Part shown: one piece after another, positions 34,801 to 48,260 of the stretch
Numbering within the stretch: the first letter of the stretch is position 1
Layout of the letters: every line of letters starts with the position of its first letter
Assembly (NCBI GenBank): GCA_022747635.1
Contig: JAKTNV010000004.1
Span: 25,399,179-25,463,178, forward strand
DNA: 64,000 bases
Source: Hetaerina americana
Lineage: Eukaryota; Arthropoda; Insecta; Odonata; Calopterygidae
Direction: 5' to 3'
Made by a program: the position numbers and the translations under genes
Notes under the pieces: generated by a model
Seen by the model: the letters and a program-made list of their open reading frames with translations, nothing else
Databases searched by the model: none
What the model was told of the DNA's origin: nothing

Positions 34801-37800
34801 AAAGCGGAGAGTATTGCTATATCGATTTTGATTCAGATTCAGGAAGTTAGAGATAAAAATATACGAGATACAATCACGTTTTCGCAATTTGTGTGACAGT
34901 CATGCGAGCATATTCCTTACAACTGTTTAATTAGTACAATCATATGTAGTTCCGGATGCTGTCGTAGCATCAAAATTTAAATTCACAGAAAGCTTACTCA
35001 ACGATGCATTGTTTACGTGGCTGTAGCTTAATTTTAGGCAACTTGCTCCTCAGTTTTCATCTTTGATTGGGTAAAATACATAACTTCTTATCTAAACTCA
35101 ATTTAACAACTATTTCAACAACTTAATGATAATTTGGTGACATATTTCTTACTTTGAATTGAAGTTATTGTCACATATATATTTATAATAATAAATTTAC
35201 ATTTTAATATTCATCCAAGTAATTCATTTTATGTGATATTTATTACTAATATGGGTAATTATTAAAATAAATCCAGAGGCTTCCTGGAAACATGATGGGA
35301 AACGTGTTAGTTTTATGCTTAGCTTGCAAGGTCTCTAGTTAAAATCCGTGCGATGCCTATGACCTTTTCAACTCAACCGTTGCGGAGAGATTTTATGAAT
35401 ATTTTTAATTAACTTTGCTGAAGTTAATATCAGGCTCATAGGAGGGAGTTAGCTTCCCCTTACTCAGATAGTGTTATTTTCATACATCTTACGTTTTGGG
35501 ATTAATTACGAGGCATCAAAATAAATCTTGACGCTAAACACAACGGTGGTGTTTGATTAACCGAATGTAAAAACTATTTTACGGCGTTTCCTTGAAGACT
35601 TGGTGAAGCAAGGAACTAAATATAGATGGATATTGACTAGCGGACGGATTTTTACTCAATTTTAACGAGAATTAACGATTTTTGAGTTGCATATTTGACG
35701 GATATATGTATATGTATATGTGTGTCAAAATTAGCCATTCAAACTTTTGCATGTTGTAATTTTGAATATCCATTGATGGTATGTTTTGTATATTGAATTA
35801 TATGTATTGAATCCATTGTATATCGATCCAATTATTAGCATAAGGATCATTACAGTTTTACCAGAACACTTTATGAAACGCGATTTTGCTTACGCGTTAC
35901 GCTTAAATTTGCTTGCATATGTTTGAAATGTCTTGTCCATTTACTTACAATATGGTTTTTATGCGTGTAAAGATGATAGATTTTACTTTAAGAATCTTAA
36001 TGAATTTCTCTGAAGTCCATTTAATAATATTAACCTCGTTTCAATGCAGGAAAGTACAGAGAAGATATTTTCTGATTGTATTTTTCTTCGAATTAGCATA
36101 AAGTAAACATCATTAGACTAAAAATCTACTGTGTTACCTCCATCTCTGCTTTTAGCCGGCAAAAGGTTCGTGGTCAGCTTACATTGAAGAAATTATATCT
36201 GCGTTTTAGGAAGCCTTTTTGTGAGGTTGCCTCCCAACCCTCTGCTATCTATCCGTTTACTCCGGACTTTGCTGAAAAAGGGAAATTGCTCGACTATTGG
36301 TGTTTTAGGGCTCGAGTAAGCATACGAATAATTGCCCATTCTTCGAATAAATGGCGACTCCATTGGAAAATAAGTATTTTTTATCATTGGTTAGATTCTA
36401 AAATGCCGAGAACCTTTGAAAACATGTAGCTCAGCTCTTTGTGAAAGCTTGCGCCACTGGCTTTATTATCATCGCCCAACCTTCATGCATATTTAATTCA
36501 TGCCCTGTTTCCTACCAGTAAAAAATATCGAATGCCCGTCGCATTTTACATTATGTACGGAAACCTTTCCCGCAATATGAGAAAATAGCAAATGACAGGA
36601 ACCTGTGCATAGTAAACAAAATGTATCTTTCGAAATTTTGCGTTTAAATGGAATTGAATGGTGAATTTTATCCTAATTGTCATCGTGAAACGGTGGAACA
36701 TTACCTTATTAATGAGCCAATAAAGGTATGTGGTGACAATTTTATAAAAAAATATTATGCAAAAAATCAAGCTAATTACGGATAATTGTTTATTTTTTTG
36801 CGTAAAATATTTATTTACGATGTGGTATTTTTTTCGAATTCCGGCTTCAGCGTTAAATGTCGCGAATGACACGCAATTTTTTGATTAAAGGTCTTGATGT
36901 TCAATTAAAAGTCAACATACATGTACTGATAGACGGGTGATTTATTTTAAAGAAAACATATCTCTCGAGCCTCATTTTACTGTATGCACCTATGAATACA
37001 CCAACTTAAGAAAGGACGACAAGTCTGAATGAAACAAGCACCTCTCATGGAGAAGCTGGTGGCGTCAACTTCAGGCCTAGATGTCCAACGCCTCTTTTAG
37101 TTTAAGTATAGATCTCGCAGATTAGAGCTAGCAGTTATTATTAATTCATTCTGTATTTCATCAAGTGTCATTAAGGAACTTCTCTGTATAGGTACTTGGA
37201 AATGTTTGTGTTTTTCTTGGTAAGATTGTTGAACGAATGGCATTCTCAATTGCAATATAAGCATATTTAGATTATGTGGAAAAATAGATCAATATTTCTG
37301 TGATTTTCTAGCTTTATGATAAACTGTAAAAAATCGTGAAAGGACTTACAGATGGTGGAAACCTCCTCATAAAAATCATGTTGTTTTATTAATGAATTAC
37401 TTTCATGCAGCAAAACACTGGTAAATAAATTACTATTATTTAGCGAGAAATTTTAATTTCATCAATGAGCTTTTTGAAATATAGAGTAAACCGTTACCTT
37501 TTTCATTCATCTATCTGATGGTTCGATTATAATTGCTAAGTGTGCGATTGAGTTTAACCAATTCATGTATACAACGATATTTAGTATATGCAAGAGAACT
37601 TAGATTTAAATAAGTAATTCAACATCAGTATTTTATGTGTTTTTTTCAATATCAGTATTTTACGAGAGATATTCAACCACCTATCAACTCACGGAAAGAA
37701 AACAACTTATCCAACACAAATATCAATGAAAACTTAACCGCTTTATTCGTCCTCACGTTCTTAGGAAGAGAAAACTATAAATAATACAAATATTGTAATG

Positions 37801-40200
37801 ATCTTGTTAATGACGCGAAGACGTCAAAAACAGGCCAGATTTTAGGTGGAATAATACAGAGTTACTTTCATTTCGTCGTGTCACGATACCGCAAGATATT
37901 CATGCTTACAAATACGACCAATTTGATATCTGTAAACTAATAGAATGCTTTTTCTCGTAACTTCCATTCTATTAAAATGCATTCAGACACAATTATTATC
38001 TTGGATTAGATAAGATATTAGGCGACGTGGAATCCTTAAATTCGGTACACATTCGTAAGTATTACCTCAGAGGCTTTAATTATTGTAAATAATAACTAAA
38101 CCGTGATTTATATATCTTAAGAGTATTAACACTTGACCAAGAAGATTTTTTAGGTCTACTCATTAAAAAAACAATAGCATTAACTTGCACATAAATAACT
38201 CACACTGCAAGTTTCTACATACTTGACATTTCATTTGGAATGCTCCTTAAGTTGTATTTGCACGATCTTAATCTGACCAGAATGGTAGTAAGGTGATTAT
38301 AGTGCTTCAATGAGTGTTCGATGCGTTTCGAGGAAAATCCGCGAAAGTTTCCTGTAGTATTAGGAAGAGACCGGGACGTCGCTCAAGAGTTCCTCTTCTA
38401 TCGGTTTTGACCCTGATACGATGGAGGTAAGCTTCGTAAACTTTTGAGGCTTTTGCGGCCAGGAGCTACTTTTGAATCGAAATTCCCGGGAGAAGCCGGT
38501 CTCCTCCGGCTTGCGGACAGTGTGACGTTCGCCGTTAGTTCTCGCCTCCCATCACAAAAGAGTCGGAACGACCTCGGATTTAAACCGATAAGCCCCTGTC
38601 ATGCATGGCCTGCAAAACTTTTGAAGAGAGCAACTTCATCAAACGATTGACACTTTGCTCTAAGCTCGAAGCTCAAAACAAACATTTTTTCTTGATCTCA
38701 TTCTGGGGTTGGTAGGGCAGGGGAAGAAAAGGTAAGCATTTCTTTCAGGGGCCATTCCATCCACAAAAGCGACTAATTCCATTGAAATGTACTGCAAAGC
38801 TACTTTAAATTAATCATCCTCCTCTTATTTATTTCGTAAGACAGATGATTTTTTTTTGTTGGCAGCCGCAATATTTTTACCAGGAGAAATATGGAAATAT
38901 GAGACACAATAAAACCACTTTTTTACCTAATATTGCGTAAAATATTTCGCTTGTTGTTTTCAGGGTAATATTTTAGCCAGTTTTGGACATAAATGAGGCA
39001 GTTTTCGCCGCCTAAAAGTGATTTCCTGATATTAATTAATGACCAATAACTGAAATTTGAACTTAATTCTAACTGGGCTTTATAAATTTATATTATCTTC
39101 GCCATATGCCGTTATAAATTAAGCTATAATAGTGATCAATTTTGTCGTCACAATTAAGAGAAACATGGCGAGTCAAGTATTGTAATTAATAACTCACCAT
39201 GTTTAAATTCAAACATACGTAACACACCTGAAGCATTTAATTATTGATATTAAATTGCAATGAATGTATATACAAATATTTTTACGTTCTCCATAGGGAA
39301 TTTCATTTGAATTGAACATTCCAATTCGAAAAGGTCATATTTTCACATTTTGTCGAGCGTTTTTGACTATTATCATTTATGCCTGTGAAGTTGAACCTTT
39401 ATCTTTAATGAGTACCTCAAAGCTAATAGGATGTGTGGAAGTATATTTGGTATGATTTTTCCTTTGAGTTTTTCTGGTTAATTAGATTTTGGCCAGCATT
39501 GAACCTCATGAATTACAACCTAAATGGATTGCTCAATCGAAAAATCTCTCTTTTCTTTGCGATATCTATTCACATCAGTGAAAAGTAACATTGTGTATAT
39601 ATTTTCAATGATAAATATGTATACTGAATAGGGATAAAAAAAGGGGAAAGAGAGTTAAGGAAGTAACTTACTTGAATCATTCTAGGAATGTTCATGTATG
39701 AGGGAAAGAGCTCTTCCAATGTAAACCCCCTATCTTTCGATAATACGATATTAATGTGACTGGAAATCTCATTCGAAAAGAGTATTCAGAATCTATTGGT
39801 TTTTGGCAAGTTGATTAATTTTCACCAATCGCACCCATAACCGAGTGTGTAGGTGTTGATTCTCTTATTTTTACTACCTCCCGTTTCACATAGTAGTTGT
39901 AAGTTTAATGAGAGCAGAATAGCACAAAGGTGCAGAGTTAGTAACGTTCCCATTCGGTTTTTATGACGGAGGAAAGAAGGTGAGGGTTTACGACGGTTTC
40001 TTTGTGATCGGCACCACAAAAAAGAACGTGATACCATTGTTCTCGGGGTAGTCGGAGGCATATGGTTGCATTTCGTTCGCGACCGGGTAGTGAGATTTTA
40101 TTAACTCGCGCGTCCTATGATCTAAACGCCTTGAGAAACTAACCAGCAAGGATCTGTGAGACATCTCTTGGTATAAAGATCGTTTCGCGTTTTGAAATAT
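31881..40200. other. Long stretch without recognised genes
   Basis: Mostly AT-rich and CpG-normal. ORFs at about 33030-33476, 34120-34503 and 36184-36429 have no recognisable domains and no paired splice sites that I trust. A good splice-donor-like GAG|GTAAGC occurs at about 38426. If the exon at 31513 is real, this would be its intron. Confidence 0.4.
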
Positions 40201-40700
40201 CTGTGTTCTACGCTCAGATGAGACCCTTCCCACGGCTCGTATTCATCCTCTGCATCCTCACCTTGGTGCGGGCTTCGTTTGCTTTCAAACCTCCGTCAGC
40301 GGGAGAGACGGCTCGGAGGACAGTTTTTTGAGCCGCCGACGACATTCCACCCCACGCACGTCCCTCTCGTCACAAGCGGCCCCGTGCCTTCGGGCCACGG
40401 GGTCCCTCTCCCTAAAAAAAACCTTACCCCGCTCGCGTCAGACCCTGCTCTCATTTCCATTCCTTAGGAACCCCTCCCGTTTCCTGATTTTTTCCTCCCA
40501 CCCCTGCCCTCACTCCTCTTTTATTCCCTGGTATTCTCCCGCGCGCAGCCTTTTCGCATTTCGTCTGTTTCATGTTCCCTAGGACGACGTCTTCAACGTA
40601 GGTTGACGACCACATTATCATTTCTTTTAGTCCCGGCTTCTCCGTGGAGGGTGGATCTTACGCGGGATCCCCCGGGATGAGTTAACGCGCTTTCGAGGGA
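40200..40700. other. GC-rich island around the small secreted-type ORF
   Basis: A GC- and CpG-rich block with C-rich runs. Apart from the ORF at 40218, overlapping frames at 40279-40582 are proline/serine-rich and not called. Confidence 0.4.
40218..40331 (+). CDS. Small ORF with signal peptide (37 codons), unidentified
   Basis: ATG at 40218 to TGA at 40329-40331. The product begins MRPFPRLVFILCILTLVRAS, a textbook signal peptide (basic N-region, hydrophobic core, small residues before the likely cleavage after SFA), followed by about 15 residues, FKPPSAGETARRTVF. An RR dibasic site sits near the end. It could be a tiny secreted peptide, or the first exon of a larger secreted protein whose donor I cannot place. 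It sits at the left edge of a GC-rich island. No family is recognised, and chance cannot be excluded for so short an ORF. Confidence 0.3.
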   Translation: MRPFPRLVFILCILTLVRASFAFKPPSAGETARRTVF

Positions 40701-42350
40701 ACGCTCACAATGGAGGGAATGTGGCGGTCGTTAACCACTGCTCTCCGCGACCTTTTATGTCTAGAAAGGCACGTGAAAAATGACCGCAGACCCTCGTGCG
40801 TTGATATGCGTCCAGTTTAGCTATAGAGTTAATCGGGACCGTGATCGCCGCCTTAGCCGACGGGGCAAAAGAGTAGAAATTGATCTCATTGTCAACATGG
40901 GAAAAAATGTCGAATTAGAATTAGTGAAACTGTCTCCATAGGTACGCTGACGATCAGACGTCACGCTTTGGATCTTAGCAGCTCTTAATAATTGTCTTTT
41001 ATTTTTTTAGAAGATAGTATCCCCTATTTCTGGTTGATAATTTTGAAAGTGATGAATATCATTCTTTGGGGTAAATTTGTTCTTATCGTGCTCTCACGTT
41101 ATATTTAGTGCGCGTTTTACGATTAGTGTGGCCAAAAACGAATCTCGGTTGCGAAATCTCGTAATCGAGATTCGTTTTCAGCTGAGCGCTTAAGGTTTGG
41201 TTGGGCGTGCCTTGCCCGTGTATCGATTGAGAAAAGTAATTTTTCTACATTTCTTTAGTATATTATTTTTTTAAAGGCGGACGTCACCTTTTCACCTTAA
41301 AATAAATTAATGATATTTATACAGGTTCACTGTTGTGTTGGTTAAAAGTTATTGATTTTTTTCATCTAAATTTAAATCGAGGGAATTGGAACCTATAACC
41401 CACAACTCTTAAGACACGATAAGCACATTTGCAGGACATTCACTTTGAGTCTCATGAAAAATATCAGTCCAGTACACAGAAAGTTTCGGACATAGTTGAT
41501 GAAAGTAAATTTGATAGCAGTGTAGTATAATCCCACATTATATGATCGGATTCGACTACTCGGACGCAGGAAATAAATTCTTAAAATTATATATTGAAAT
41601 AGTTATTCTTCTCCCAAATGATGTTCGTAACAAATGACCGGTATTTTACCGGTCAAGTTAAGTCAGGTTGACTCGTCGATAGTTATGTCATAATGGTAGT
41701 ATCATGCTCGGCTATAATTAACTACCTAGAATAGTCTTACATCCATCGCCAAAAGCTACAAATTTATTTACGAAATGCCTCTAAAACAGTGAAAATCAAT
41801 CGCAAATGGACGAAAATGTAAAGAAAGGAAGCACACATTTTCTGAACCACATACTGTGAAATTTAGAGAAGTGATGTGCCATAATAGGTTCATTTTAGTT
41901 GGAAGACATATTATGAAGGCAGGACATGTGCTCGAAATTTGACCTGTAGCGTCGAGAAACGGACCCTCGAGATCACGATAGTACCCAACAGAGCGCGATC
42001 GTAATCACCATGTACTTAACATCATAAGGACATAGCAAAAATCAAGTATCGATCGCGTTAACCTCGTGTCGATCAGACTTTTGCCGTTGTCGATAGCATA
42101 CTAATACGTTCACGTTGTTTTCTTCAATCCTTATCATTTGCAAAACCTTTATCCATTCTGAAAATCACGCAGTGGGAGGTAGATCGCAACCATCATGAAC
42201 GTCAAGCGATAAAGGTATCGCAATGGTATCGATCACGCCATTCCTTTGTCCACCCGAAGCTAGAAATTCTAGATTGTGTTTTTGAATCGTGTACCTTTTT
42301 TCGTCTACCCTTTGCATAATTATCATCGACTAGATTGTTCGCTTTACTGA
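40701..42350. other. Unassigned DNA with small palindromes
   Basis: CpG-normal, AT-rich sequence. Small inverted repeats include AAAACGAATCTCG paired with CGAGATTCGTTTT (about 41135-41174) and TGACCGGTA with TACCGGTCA (about 41636-41656). No gene was recognised. Confidence 0.4.
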
Positions 42351-43540
42351 CGCCTACGGCCTGCTAACCCCGTCGGGGTCTCTCAGGGTTTGATGCAGAC
42401 ATACGGTTATTTGAAGCGACGACGCATTGCGCTCGGAAGTGGTCAGACCCACCTGTGATCGGAATGCCATGAAAGCTCCCACGAAAACAATCAATCTGCC
42501 TTGCCTTCCGCCTCGGGATCTCCGTCCCGGTGGTGTGGAGCGCACCCCCTCCTCCCCTCCGCGAGAGGTTATAACCCCCACCCTCACCGTCCCTTCTCCC
42601 GAGATTCAAAAAACCCCAATTGCCTCCACCCCCTCTTTTCCGTCTCTCACCTTTACGGTCGTCTTTCCTCGACCTCTCTCTCCCCGTTCCCCATCCGCAG
42701 CAGCCCTTCCTTCCCTAGGAGACCTCCCACGCACCCCGGGTCACACGCCCCAGACACAAATCGATCTCGACTCACTGCGTACGGGGGCGACCACGGCGAA
42801 GGGCCCTCCTCGCCCTCTCTCTCTCTCTCCTCTCCCTCCCTCTCTTATCCCTCTCCCTTAAGCCATACCGCCCACGTACCCGCACCGATATAAAGGGCCC
42901 CACACTCCGATCAATGCCCGCGGAACCCGGACCTTACTTTTCCGCTGAAGTTTCGGGGGCAACGCCACCGAGGAAACCGCTCCCCTGGTTCAGATGCGCC
43001 GTAAACAACATAACTGATCCTAGGATCAACAAAATCCCACCGCCTTCCCCTGGCGGTGCTGTTCCGAAACTCTAATCGCTTCATTTGTCCCGGGTAAGTC
43101 TGAGCCGTGGCTCGGAGTTAAACTGCAGTCCCGACAAACCGAACTGTCATTGACGTGGTGCGTTCCCATGGCCACGTCTTTAATTCTCTCGACAGTCCCG
43201 GTAGACACCTCTGGGTAGTACGGAAAGCTCTCGAAAACGCGGACGACCTAACCCGAATGAACTCGACAATGCGGACTTCCTCTTCCGCGTTTCCGAGTGC
43301 ATTTTTTTAGGACTATCACCAAGCTTCAGTTACCGTCAAGATTAATAATGAATGCTACGAAGACTTCATTGTGAATGTTATCGTCAGTGTTCATCAGTGA
43401 AGTTATGAAAAGATTCAAATCTCCAAGCCGCGGTTAGGGGAGTAATTAGGGTGCCGGGGGAGGCCGGTTCTCTCCGATGAAGCCAGCACGACCATCTCGG
43501 CGCACATAACTGTCTGTGGAGATTTAGAAGAAACAATGTA
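42351..43540. other. GC-rich island with possible TATA-type promoter
   Basis: A CpG-rich island with CT-rich tracts. GATATAAAGGG near 42887-42897 resembles a TATA box and is the only core-promoter-like element I could see here. The longest open frames (42427-42893) are low-complexity P/S/R-rich and are taken as compositional. Confidence 0.35.
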
Positions 43541-43556
43541 TATATGTGTGTGTGTT

Positions 43557-43560
<4 letters not shown>

Positions 43561-43620
<60 letters not shown>
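43561..43620. repeat. (AT)30 microsatellite
   Basis: Sixty bases of uninterrupted AT repeat. The tyrosine/isoleucine ORFs across it are artefacts. Confidence 0.99.
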
Positions 43621-43623
<3 letters not shown>

Positions 43624-43686
43624 TATATATACACATACCCGAGTGTGCATATAAATATGTATACGTATATAGTTTATACACCCTCT

Positions 43687-43688
<2 letters not shown>

Positions 43689-43722
<34 letters not shown>
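43689..43722. repeat. (TA)17 microsatellite
   Basis: A second uninterrupted TA run about 70 bases right of the (AT)30 run, separated by a partly AT/GT-type spacer. Confidence 0.98.
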
Positions 43723-43734
<12 letters not shown>

Positions 43735-44240
43735 CACATTGTTTCGTCTCCCACGAACCCCGACAGAGGCGCCCTTGTCCCCGCGCCCCGCTCTCGCATT
43801 CCTCGGATATCTTGAGATTCTGAGTCCAACCGCCGCCATATGGATTTTCTTTCTCTTGCCTCCTCCCACCCTCTCTCTCTCTCTCTCTCGATACCCCAAC
43901 GCTGCGGGATGCGTGTGCACGTAACAAGCCGGGACATTAGCATGAGTGAAGAGAAAGGCCTACTTATGCTCGCCGTTGATTTTCCTGGGGACCGGTGAAA
44001 CGCAGTCGGTGGTCGCATTGCGGATGTCATCCCTGCTGCAGTGACTGTGGGTGACATTCCACCTTCGATGCAGCGGACGGCGAGAGCTGCATCTCCGCCT
44101 CCGATTATTTCTTTTTTTTCGCTCCATCGCAACTGATTGCTTATCCGAGAAATAAGGCATCCGAGATCTAGGAGTTCCCCTATCCGAGCAGTTTTACGGT
44201 AACTTTCCATTTGAAGTTTTGCCTTCGATGCAGCTGAAGA
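43735..44240. other. GC-rich block right of the microsatellites
   Basis: A continuation of the CpG-rich domain, with a CTCTCTCT run near 43871-43888. Overlapping ORFs on both strands give no family signal. Confidence 0.35.
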
Positions 44241-45078
44241 CTGCACGTTGGTCTACGAAGTAGTTTACTCTATCGTGAACGGTTGCTTACTCAAAATATA
44301 CGGCATTCGATACCTAAGGGCTTTCATTCCTTCGCTAAACCGTGCTGGCAAGTTTTCCTTTGGAGAGGCGCAAAGCGCTCGCGGCAACCGCATTCTTTTA
44401 TGGCGATGGGTAGATAAACGTCTTCATTAGTTCGAAATAGAAACTATCTGGAGGCCCTTTCTGAAAGCTACTAGTCAGTTTACAAGCCCTTGTGATTGGG
44501 GCATACTGAGTTTTCTGGTGGTAATAAATAGTAAAAAAACCTGTTAATTGCCGACATTACACAGTTGGTTTCTTTGACAGTGAGAATTTGAATGTTTTAT
44601 ATCCCATTTAAGATTTTTTACAGGACTTTTGGCTTTGAGAAACGAGACCCAAGTCCCTCATCATCCTTCATGGCTCATAGTCGTTGGTAGTTGACTTCGA
44701 CATAAATACACCGCGATGCACCAAAAAGGTGTTTGGCAGGGGGTGCAAGCACCAGTCGGGGAGGGTAAGTGGTTAGGGAGGGTGTGGCAGAAGAAGGGAA
44801 GCAGGGAAAAATATTCCGTAAGAACAGTAAAATAAGGCGCAAATATGTGTACATTCTGAAGGAAAACTTTATTCAAAACAAGGGTAATTCATCAAATGGT
44901 TCAGTTATTCGCTACGCGGAACTGTAGTAAGTCTTGTGGTGCGATATAATGGAAATATGGTGACGTAAAGATATGAATTCAAGAAAAAGAGAAGTACTTT
45001 TCCATTTTATTTATTTTGATTTACGCTTACGAATAATTATTTTTTGAAACAAATGTAGAGTAAAAAAGAAAGAAAGAT

Positions 45079-45108
45079 TGTAAAATCAACCTACAGGTTG
45101 ATTTTACA
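45079..45108. repeat. Perfect 14-bp palindrome
   Basis: TGTAAAATCAACCT (45079-45092) and its exact reverse complement (45095-45108) are separated by two bases. It would form a tight hairpin. No U-tract or coding neighbour suggests a terminator. Confidence 0.85.
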
Positions 45109-45783
45109 TCCTACATACAGGAAATATCCTCTAAAAGAGATGCGTGAAAAGCCGGCTAAAACCCTGCTGCTTATGGACAATACAGGAAGTATATATTCTA
45201 CAATCTAAGGGATTATCACGTTTCTTGCAAAGTTTGATCGGAGATAATACTTAGAAGAAAGCATTATTGAATGTAGGAGAATGGAGAGGAAAAGATCCCC
45301 GGAATCATGTAACTAAGCAGTAAGGTTCATAAATAGATACACGAGAAAATGTAGTCCCCCTTTGTTTTACGAGAACTAAAAACATTTTGAGTGTAGATTT
45401 CCAATGCCTAGACAGCTAGATTTGAAAAGAATTACGTGGAAAAATATTAGCAACAACCTTTATCATTTCGAAAAAAAATTGGCTCCAAGTTATGGGACTA
45501 ATAATATGTGTAGAGCGGAGGAAAATATTATGTAATTTTGTATCGCGGCTATGCGTACAATCGCTTGAAGGCTTGCTATTGATTCAAATCAAGGAGGAGC
45601 AAAAAATGCGAGGAATGAGTAAGGGCGTTAAAAGAGATGTTCAATCATACTGCATGTATTTGAGCGGCTTACTTTGATTTGCTCTTGCCCACCAGAGAGA
45701 AGCATTAGCTGCGACGTTCTCCTATTTTCAATAGAAATAACAGTTACTCATCCTACTAGAGCCTCCGGAGGACAATTTTCTGT

Positions 45784-45894
45784 GGCATTAGGGTCCATAT
45801 AGGGGACTTAGAAGGAAATGCCGGGCGCCGCAACGCACAACCTTTGATCGTGTGACCCGTCCCAGATACATAGCATTTCCGCTGACCCCTAATG
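45784..45894. repeat. Interrupted inverted repeat
   Basis: GCATTAGGGTC...GGAAATGC at 45784-45820 pairs with GCATTTCC...GACCCCTAATGC at 45872-45894. The left arm carries about 14 extra bases. It might be the TIR pair of a tiny element of about 110 bp; no target duplication was seen. Confidence 0.4.
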
Positions 45895-47549
45895 CGAGTA
45901 GTGCTATTGAATAGTTTTAAGTGCTGCCGGGGAGTTTACTCCGTCCTGCCATTTGCGACGAAGCTAGTGACATCGAAGATGATTCATTTGCACTTTTACC
46001 GCTAGATACCTGTCTCAATATGTATGTCTCGAAAGCTCGGATTTTATTTCGGCATCAAGTGATTTTTTAATATTATTTTTTATATTTTTCTGCCATTAAT
46101 TACTTATCTGACCCAATGATATTCATGTTATTTTTGTCTTGTTAGCATACTATGACTGAAATAATACTTGCGAAGCTGGTGATCATATTAAGAGACTAAT
46201 AGCGTATGAGCAAGCCCTCCCTGACTCGTCGAAATGTATTAAATGTCCTTTTAAATCAAATTGTATCTCATCAGAACCTTATACCTTTTTAGGTGTGGGA
46301 GGTGCCTGCAAAAAAGGAGATCCTTTGTATTTTTAGGGTTGAAATCATTTCTTATTTATTTTTGTAGCACATGAATTCGATGTTATTAACTTTGGCGACT
46401 TTCTCAAGAGATTTTTTTACAGCCTGCATAATATTTGGTTCTTCAAGAGCAGTCTAAAGTTGTAAATCATTCTTTGCTTTAGCGTCATCTTTCCATAATA
46501 TTCGTTGTGTACTAACTATCAAACATTACTTTTTACGAAGGACTGAGGGCGGACACGTTTTCACGTAGGATGGATTCCAAGATTTATTATATCCCCACCC
46601 TTACCATTTTTCCTATTCACTTATTTATATGCGTGTAGGGTTCCATGAATGCATCCACTTGAAGCGAAACGGAGATATTTTTTCTCTTATAAATAAGGTT
46701 AGGCTTAGGGGCATTGACTGATTTTCTTCATCCTCTCTGGGCGGCTATTAAATTATCTCTTTATTTAAAAATGATTCGTCACCTCCATTCAATATACCGC
46801 CATCACATCATACACAGCGTATTCAATATATATATATATATATATTTAATATTTTTTATAATAATTAATTTGAAATAATAATTTTTAATTATAAGTAATT
46901 TAAATGAATACATATTCTCTTTATTAAAATACCAAATTTAAAAGGATAGCAAATAACCTCCAATCGATCTCTCAATACAGAGAAAAGAGTATATATAATT
47001 TGCAGGGAAAAGAATATAAACATTATTTTTATGCATTATGCATATATATAGGCTAAAAATCCAGCTACTTAGGAGTTCAATAAAATGATAGGTGTTTATG
47101 CATAGAATATTAGTGAAATAGAAAACCACTATTTTATTTTAAGAGCAAATTGTCTTTGTTTCTAATATATCATCGGCAATTCCAATTTAAATACAAGCCA
47201 ATATATATGAACTTATGATTTCATTTATTCTGGAAGCGAGACTGAAACCTTATATTTATTATTAATAAGGCAGAATTAATCTGTTTACTTAATTCAGAGT
47301 GAAATCGGGATTCAATATTTCACTAAACCCGACAGGCAGTTTAAAGAACGTACCAAGGATGAACAACCTCGTACGATCAAGCATTCAATCACTTCTACAA
47401 ACTGAAACCTATTTCAACGTTCACAGTAAAAATATACCTGAGTTCTTCCGGGGGCATAGCAGATTACCAGACAAACTTTTAAATCGCGTTATATTATGGC
47501 TAAAAAACTTGGGAACAAATATTAATTTCTTTCGGGCACATTTCTTTCG

Positions 47550-48260
47550 TCTCGAATGTTTTTCACGCTCCCCCTCCGCTCGATGTCACACGATTTGCGT
47601 TTCGTGAGAATTCCCGTTCATGAAAGCTCAACTTTATCTAACTACTCCCCCGCAAAAGGAACTTCCCTCTTTCAGCGAAGCCCAATTCAAGGGGCAAAGC
47701 TTGTCACCCTCTCACACCCCCTCAGCCGACTGGCCTGGGCCTACCCTCTTCCTCATTGGTTCACGGGCACACACAGTCGTGCCTCCATCGACCAATGCCG
47801 TTCATTCATGAACGGCGTAGGCATTATGGGACGAAAGGTCGCGTAGGGAGGAAGGCCATGATGGAGGCTGTGGATGGGTGTGTGGCTGGTGGGATAGGGG
47901 TTTGACAGGGGGGGGGTGGAAGGTGAAAGGTGGGGAGGGAGGGAGCGAGCGACATGTTGCGGGTGTGGTGGTAGTGGGGGGGGGGGGGGTGCTTGAAATG
48001 TCTGTGAATGGATTTTCGCGTGGGGGTTTTGGATCGTTCCAAGTGGATGTGTGCAGTCCTCCCTTTTACTCCCCTCGCTGGGAGCAAGGGAGGATTTCAG
48101 ATCGAGCAGAAAAACACGGGATCGCGGGACGAGACGTATTTCATGGTCCCTGCAGTAGGGAGGAGGATGTGCGAAGGGGTGGCGACCGTATTCTTTTCCC
48201 CTGTTGTCTGGCTTATCTTATAATCTCTGGGTCTCACCCTACAGCAATCCTCTGGCAAGA
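47550..48260. other. GC-rich island with G-rich tract
   Basis: This island includes a purine/G-rich stretch (about 47880-48000) with many GGG runs and a 14-G homopolymer at 47976-47989, which could form G-quadruplexes. ORFs here are compositional. Confidence 0.5.

Larger units (their letters stand above)
44241..47550. other. Unassigned DNA with palindromes and a TA repeat
   Basis: AT-rich. It holds the 14-bp perfect palindrome at 45079-45108, an interrupted inverted repeat at 45784-45894 and a short (TA)n at about 46827-46845. No gene was recognised. Confidence 0.4.

Noticed and set aside
42427..42893. Two overlapping P/S/R-rich ORFs of 130-144 codons
   Set aside because: They run through CT-rich simple sequence in two frames at once and show no domain or splice context.
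43384..44246. Tyrosine/isoleucine-repeat ORFs on both strands
   Set aside because: They are translations of the (AT)n microsatellites and the flanking GC-rich DNA.
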